From: Bacteroidota bacterium
Lineage (GTDB): Bacteria > Bacteroidota > Bacteroidia > Chitinophagales > Chitinophagaceae
DNA: 8,055 nt
Assembly: GCA_023433345.1 (NCBI GenBank)
Contig: JAEZDA010000025.1
Coordinates: 1-8,055 of the forward strand
Direction: 5' to 3'
Shown: in pieces, positions 5,030-8,055 of the stretch
How positions within the stretch are numbered: position 1 is the stretch's first letter
How the letters are laid out: the number at the start of each line of letters is the position of its first letter
Program-made: the position numbers and the translations under genes
The notes under the pieces: generated by a model
The model's database searches: none
What the model was told of the DNA's origin: nothing
Seen by the model: the letters and a program-made list of their open reading frames with translations, nothing else

Positions 5030-7840
5030 ATGACGCTAACCAACCCCCTGAATTTCCTCTTCCTTATCTTTTTTTCCCTCGCTGCATCTAGTTCCAAGTC
5101 GCAAACTGTCATACACGTTACTCCCACCGGCAGCGGCTCAATGAACGGAAGTGATTGGAACAACGCTCTTAAGGGCGACGACCTCAGAGCAGCAATATTC
5201 GCCGCTCCCGCAAACACCTCATTCTGGATAGCCGCCGGAACTTATAAACCCCATCCCACATCAAGAGATTCTTCCTTTTATATAATGAACAGGCGAATAG
5301 ACCTCTATGGCGGATTTAACGGTGCTGAAACATCAATTTCACAGCGCGATTTCGTTAATAATCCTACTGTGTTAAGCGGCGCCGTTCACCCAACAGATTC
5401 TGCACAATACAGCGATCTGATAATACGCTACGACAATGCAGATAGTTCTGTTCTCGACGGTTTCGTGATAAGGGATGCACACGGACGAACAGCCTTGCTT
5501 AATCAAAGCCAGATGTATGAAACCGCGCAAAGCCGCGTATACGTGCGAAATTCCATTTTTAAAAGCAACAAATCAATCTACAATTCGCAGGCAGCCGCTT
5601 TCATAAATCCAATGGCAGGCCATGCCATGTTTCATTTCTTTAATTGTGATTTCACAGAAAATTACAACGGTGCAATAGGTATTCGTCATGGAACGGAATA
5701 CTTTGCCAACCGCAGTACCATTGTGGCAGACAGCTGCAGGTTTTACAATAACATCGGCAACGTAGTTGTACTTAATGGTGCCAGCAGAACGAATAATTCG
5801 GCATCCATAAATTTGAGCCGTTGCGAGTTCGAAGGGAATTCTGAAATTCAAACCGGCGCCATCATCATGTTTGCACCGGCAGTCTACCTGGGACAAACAG
5901 GGCCGGAAGGGATCGTATCACTGGAACTCGACTCATGTTACTTCGGAGACAATAATGTGTCAACCACGGTCTATTATTTTCCTAACATGGCCGATAGCAG
6001 CCGCTTCCTTATGAAAAATTGTGTACTGGACAGCAACGGATATTCAAATCCTTCCTTGCCTTACGGTCACGGAAATACTGCGGTGGTAATGGCAAGCAGA
6101 ACGCGAACGAACAAAAACTACATTCTGAATACACGCATTAATCATAGCAGTTCTTATTATCATCCCGCTCAAAGCTCCACCCTTGCAATTACAGGTGAGC
6201 AGCCGGGTTTAGACAGTACATTTATATATAATGTACTATTCAACAATTGCCAGAATATGAACACCAACATTGCCCATCAGGCCTTCAATGGTCGTAAGTC
6301 TGCTGTGTACCTGGTGAACTCAACCCTTTTTAAAAATGAAATTTCCACGCAGCGCGGCTGGCGCATGATACTGAACGAAGGCATCAACACAACGGGCACT
6401 GGAGCAGTAACGCATTTTTATATTCAAAACAGTGTCATCTGGCCTTCCACAAAGCATTGGGGGTCGATCAGTGTTCCCAAACAGTTGATCAATAATTCAA
6501 TGAATTACGCTGAACCGGGCACTACCCGAACTTTTATACAGAATTCAATCATCAACACTTTTGCTGACGGTGGTTCATTAACCGGAATCGGTGAAGACCT
6601 CGGTGGCAACCTAATGCAGGAGCCGATATTCAAAGATTCACTGAATGGGAATTTCGCCCTGGTGTGCAGCACGGGGATCGATCAGGGAAATAATGCTCTG
6701 TACAACACCTCACTCGGGGGTATGGCAGACCTTAATCAAAGAAACCGGTTCAACGGCACTATTGATATCGGCGCGTTTGAACACTATCCCGATTCGGTTG
6801 AAGTGAATTTCAGCGGACCAGCCGCATTATGCACCGGCCAGCCGGCAACCTTCAACGCAACATCGCAAAACGGAGGAACTGACCCGGCCTACCAATGGTT
6901 TATTAATGGTGTGCAGGAGGGCACAGGTATTAGTTTTTCGCCCGCATTTATAAATGATAACGATGTGGTTAGCGTGATCGTTACGAGCAGTCAAAGATGT
7001 ATCGAAAAAAACAAAGACACCGCCTCGATTCAGATAAATGTTTTGCCTCCGGGTGCAACACCAACAATAAGCATATCACCTTCAACCTTGCCGGCATGCG
7101 CGGGAACTGAAATTGTTTTTACCGCAAACACGAATGTTCTGCAAGCGGATTATCAATGGTCGGTCAATGGAATCAGCTCCGGTACCAATTCAAATATTTT
7201 CAATAGCACTTCATTGGAGGATGGTGATAAAGTGAGCCTCACTGTTTCGGGGAATGATAATTCCTGTGGCGGAACAAACTCAGTGCAATTGAATTCCGAT
7301 ACTATAACAATCACGCTTTCCACACCTGAAGTTCCCACGATTCAAATAACAGCAACACCCGGCGGTAATGAACTGCCCTTCGCCATCACTGTCGCCAATC
7401 CGTTACCGGGGTGGACCTACACTCTTTATCGCAATAACATCAGCACACAACTTACAGGCACCGTATTTCAAAATCTGCAAGACACTGGCGCATACCAAGT
7501 CCGGGCTTCGGGAATCGGTTGTTACACCTCTAACACTGCAGCAAGTAATATTGTTTTGAAAAATGCCGTGGATGATGAGAATGTTTTTGCCTCTATTGTA
7601 TTGCATCCCGTACCCGTTATAAATGCACTGACAGTTTCAGGCATTACTCGTGATATGAATTTGAAGTATTGCAAAATTTTTGATGCAAAAGGCCGACTGA
7701 TCTTTTTGGAAAATATCGATGGCATCAGCGATCTTGTAATAAGTCAATTCAACAATTTCCCGGCGGGCACGTATGTTGTTTGCTTTGATAATAACGCAGG
7801 CCACACGAAGAGTTACAAGGTGGTGAAGGGGAGGCAGTAA
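5030..7840 (+). CDS. Secreted beta-helix / Ig-like protein with C-terminal T9SS sorting domain
   Basis: This is a 936-residue exported protein. Residues 1-25 form a signal peptide (FLFLIFFSLAASSSKSQT), which supports the ATG at 5030. Residues about 26-588 are a right-handed parallel beta-helix of the 'choice-of-anchor Q'/Pmp-like kind: SDWNNAL at 41-47, IAAGTYKP near 66-73, LYGGFNGAE at 92-100, many short Asn/Ser/Gly-rich turns, and the closing DIGAFE at 579-584. Three Ig-like modules follow, at about 590-672, 677-762 and 769-845; the first two share a YQW core (Tyr621, Tyr708) and a Cys pair each. Residues about 855-936 form a type A T9SS sorting domain, with a KIFDAKGRLIF core and a closing FPAGTYVVCF...YKVVKG. 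This domain directs the protein across the outer membrane, to be released or anchored at the surface. The ligand is unknown; adhesion or glycan binding is a guess. No partner gene is adjacent. Confidence 0.9.
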   Translation: MTLTNPLNFLFLIFFSLAASSSKSQTVIHVTPTGSGSMNGSDWNNALKGDDLRAAIFAAPANTSFWIAAGTYKPHPTSRDSSFYIMNRRIDLYGGFNGAETSISQRDFVNNPTVLSGAVHPTDSAQYSDLIIRYDNADSSVLDGFVIRDAHGRTALLNQSQMYETAQSRVYVRNSIFKSNKSIYNSQAAAFINPMAGHAMFHFFNCDFTENYNGAIGIRHGTEYFANRSTIVADSCRFYNNIGNVVVLNGASRTNNSASINLSRCEFEGNSEIQTGAIIMFAPAVYLGQTGPEGIVSLELDSCYFGDNNVSTTVYYFPNMADSSRFLMKNCVLDSNGYSNPSLPYGHGNTAVVMASRTRTNKNYILNTRINHSSSYYHPAQSSTLAITGEQPGLDSTFIYNVLFNNCQNMNTNIAHQAFNGRKSAVYLVNSTLFKNEISTQRGWRMILNEGINTTGTGAVTHFYIQNSVIWPSTKHWGSISVPKQLINNSMNYAEPGTTRTFIQNSIINTFADGGSLTGIGEDLGGNLMQEPIFKDSLNGNFALVCSTGIDQGNNALYNTSLGGMADLNQRNRFNGTIDIGAFEHYPDSVEVNFSGPAALCTGQPATFNATSQNGGTDPAYQWFINGVQEGTGISFSPAFINDNDVVSVIVTSSQRCIEKNKDTASIQINVLPPGATPTISISPSTLPACAGTEIVFTANTNVLQADYQWSVNGISSGTNSNIFNSTSLEDGDKVSLTVSGNDNSCGGTNSVQLNSDTITITLSTPEVPTIQITATPGGNELPFAITVANPLPGWTYTLYRNNISTQLTGTVFQNLQDTGAYQVRASGIGCYTSNTAASNIVLKNAVDDENVFASIVLHPVPVINALTVSGITRDMNLKYCKIFDAKGRLIFLENIDGISDLVISQFNNFPAGTYVVCFDNNAGHTKSYKVVKGRQ

Positions 7841-7844
7841 TTTA

Positions 7845-7872
7845 AATTAAGAATTAAGAATTTAGAATTAAC
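7845..7872. repeat. Four 7-bp tandem units AATTAAG
   Basis: Starting five bases after the stop codon, the units are AATTAAG, AATTAAG, AATTTAG and AATTAAC, an exact 28-bp period-7 run. Strings of this kind are common between genes in Bacteroidota in my experience. No function is evident. It marks the left edge of the repeat-rich tail. Confidence 0.8.
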
Positions 7873-7888
7873 GGATTTGGGATTTGAG

Positions 7889-7916
7889 ATAGAGACGTCA
7901 TGCATGGCGTCTCTAT
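7889..7916. repeat. 28-bp near-perfect palindrome, possible transcript-end hairpin
   Basis: The arms ATAGAGACG (7889-7897) and CGTCTCTAT (7908-7916) are exact reverse complements. The ten bases between them are also palindromic (CATG/CATG) except for the T7898/G7907 pair, which would be a U-G wobble in RNA. In total 13 of 14 base pairs match around the centre at 7902/7903. It lies 48 bp after the T9SS gene stop and could end or protect that message, but no T-run follows, so a standard intrinsic terminator is unlikely. GAGACG..CGTCTC hairpins recur in many Bacteroidota and cyanobacterial genomes as I recall them. Confidence 0.8.
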
Positions 7917-7978
7917 TACACGGCGTCTCTATTGCACGGCGTCTCTATTGCATTGCGTCTACTGCATTGCGTCTAATT
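7906..7978. repeat. 16-bp tandem repeat, about 4.7 decaying units
   Basis: The unit is GGCGTCTCTATTGCAC. Copies lie at 7906-7921 (TACAC ending), 7922-7937, 7938-7953 (CAT ending), 7954-7967 (TGCGTCTACTGCAT, two bases shorter) and a partial TGCGTCTAATT at 7968-7978. Identity falls from left to right. The first copy contains the right arm of the preceding palindrome, so array and palindrome share sequence. It is not a CRISPR array: the units are contiguous with no spacers. Confidence 0.85.
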
Positions 7979-7979
7979 T

Positions 7980-8055
7980 GGGCGTTGCCCCCCGCCGCTT
8001 CGGTCGGGGTGCCGGGCTATCTGGCCTACACGGTAGGCCTGCCTATCCCTAACGC
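7980..8055. repeat. GC-rich two-hairpin interspersed element, cut by the window edge
   Basis: The element opens with GGGCGTT (7980-7986) and the window ends in AACGC (8051-8055), which pairs with the GCGTT of the opening. Inside are two hairpins. The first is CCCCG-CCG, loop CTT, CGG-T-CGGGG (7990-8009), 8 bp with one bulged T. The second is GGCCTAC, loop ACG, GTAGGCC (8023-8039), 7 bp and perfect. From memory, elements opening GGGCGTT, with a CGGGCT segment in the middle and ending CTATCCCTAACGC, are scattered between genes in Bacteroidota, in the manner of REP sequences. It may be copied by a transposase acting in trans, or may be a structured RNA; neither can be decided here. The strand is undetermined. 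Confidence 0.65.

Noticed and set aside
5573..5896. A 107-codon minus-strand open frame inside the beta-helix gene
   Set aside because: It is antisense to conserved-style coding sequence and has no recognisable domain or start context.
7906..7978. CRISPR array
   Set aside because: The 16-bp units are contiguous with no unique spacers, and no cas gene is nearby.

Overview
The window looks chromosomal and comes from a member of the Bacteroidota, probably of the Chitinophagales/Sphingobacteriales type. The evidence is a DUF4271 membrane protein next to a hemD-type gene, a large secreted protein ending in a type IX secretion (T9SS) sorting domain, a TAnnTTTG promoter motif, poor Shine-Dalgarno sequences, and interspersed repeats of a style I recall from this phylum. 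The lineage is inferred from gene content, not from a marker gene.

Left part (1-3846): the 5' part of a radical-SAM hemW-type gene runs leftwards off the window. Only 35 bp away, a rightward cluster begins: a TamA/BamA-like outer-membrane protein (313-2112), a DUF4271 multi-pass membrane protein whose ATG follows the previous stop codon directly (2113-3030), and a uroporphyrinogen-III synthase family gene, hemD (3058-3846). HemW and HemD both belong to haem metabolism and sit either side of two envelope proteins. A TAnnTTTG motif over the end of the DUF4271 gene may give hemD its own promoter.

Middle (3847-5029): a leftward IS1595-type transposase gene (4032-4856) converges on hemD. It keeps the zinc ribbon, the helix-turn-helix and the conserved C-terminal block, but is about 40 residues short in the catalytic core, where the second catalytic Asp normally lies. 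The element is therefore probably defective. Imperfect inverted repeats at about 4012-4029 and 4896-4912, with a partly matching 8-bp flank, may be its worn ends.

Right part (5030-7840): one large gene encodes a 936-residue exported protein with a signal peptide, a parallel beta-helix ('choice-of-anchor Q' style), three Ig-like modules and a C-terminal T9SS sorting domain. It is most likely a surface or secreted adhesin-like protein.

Tail (7841-8055): 215 bp without a gene but dense in repeats. In order these are four 7-bp AATTAAG units, a 28-bp near-perfect palindrome, a 16-bp tandem array whose units reuse the palindrome arm, and a GC-rich two-hairpin element opening with GGGCGTT and reaching the window edge at AACGC. 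This tail and the shortened transposase are the least ordinary parts. I see no CRISPR array, rRNA, complete tRNA gene or clear defence system, and I do not claim a new system here.
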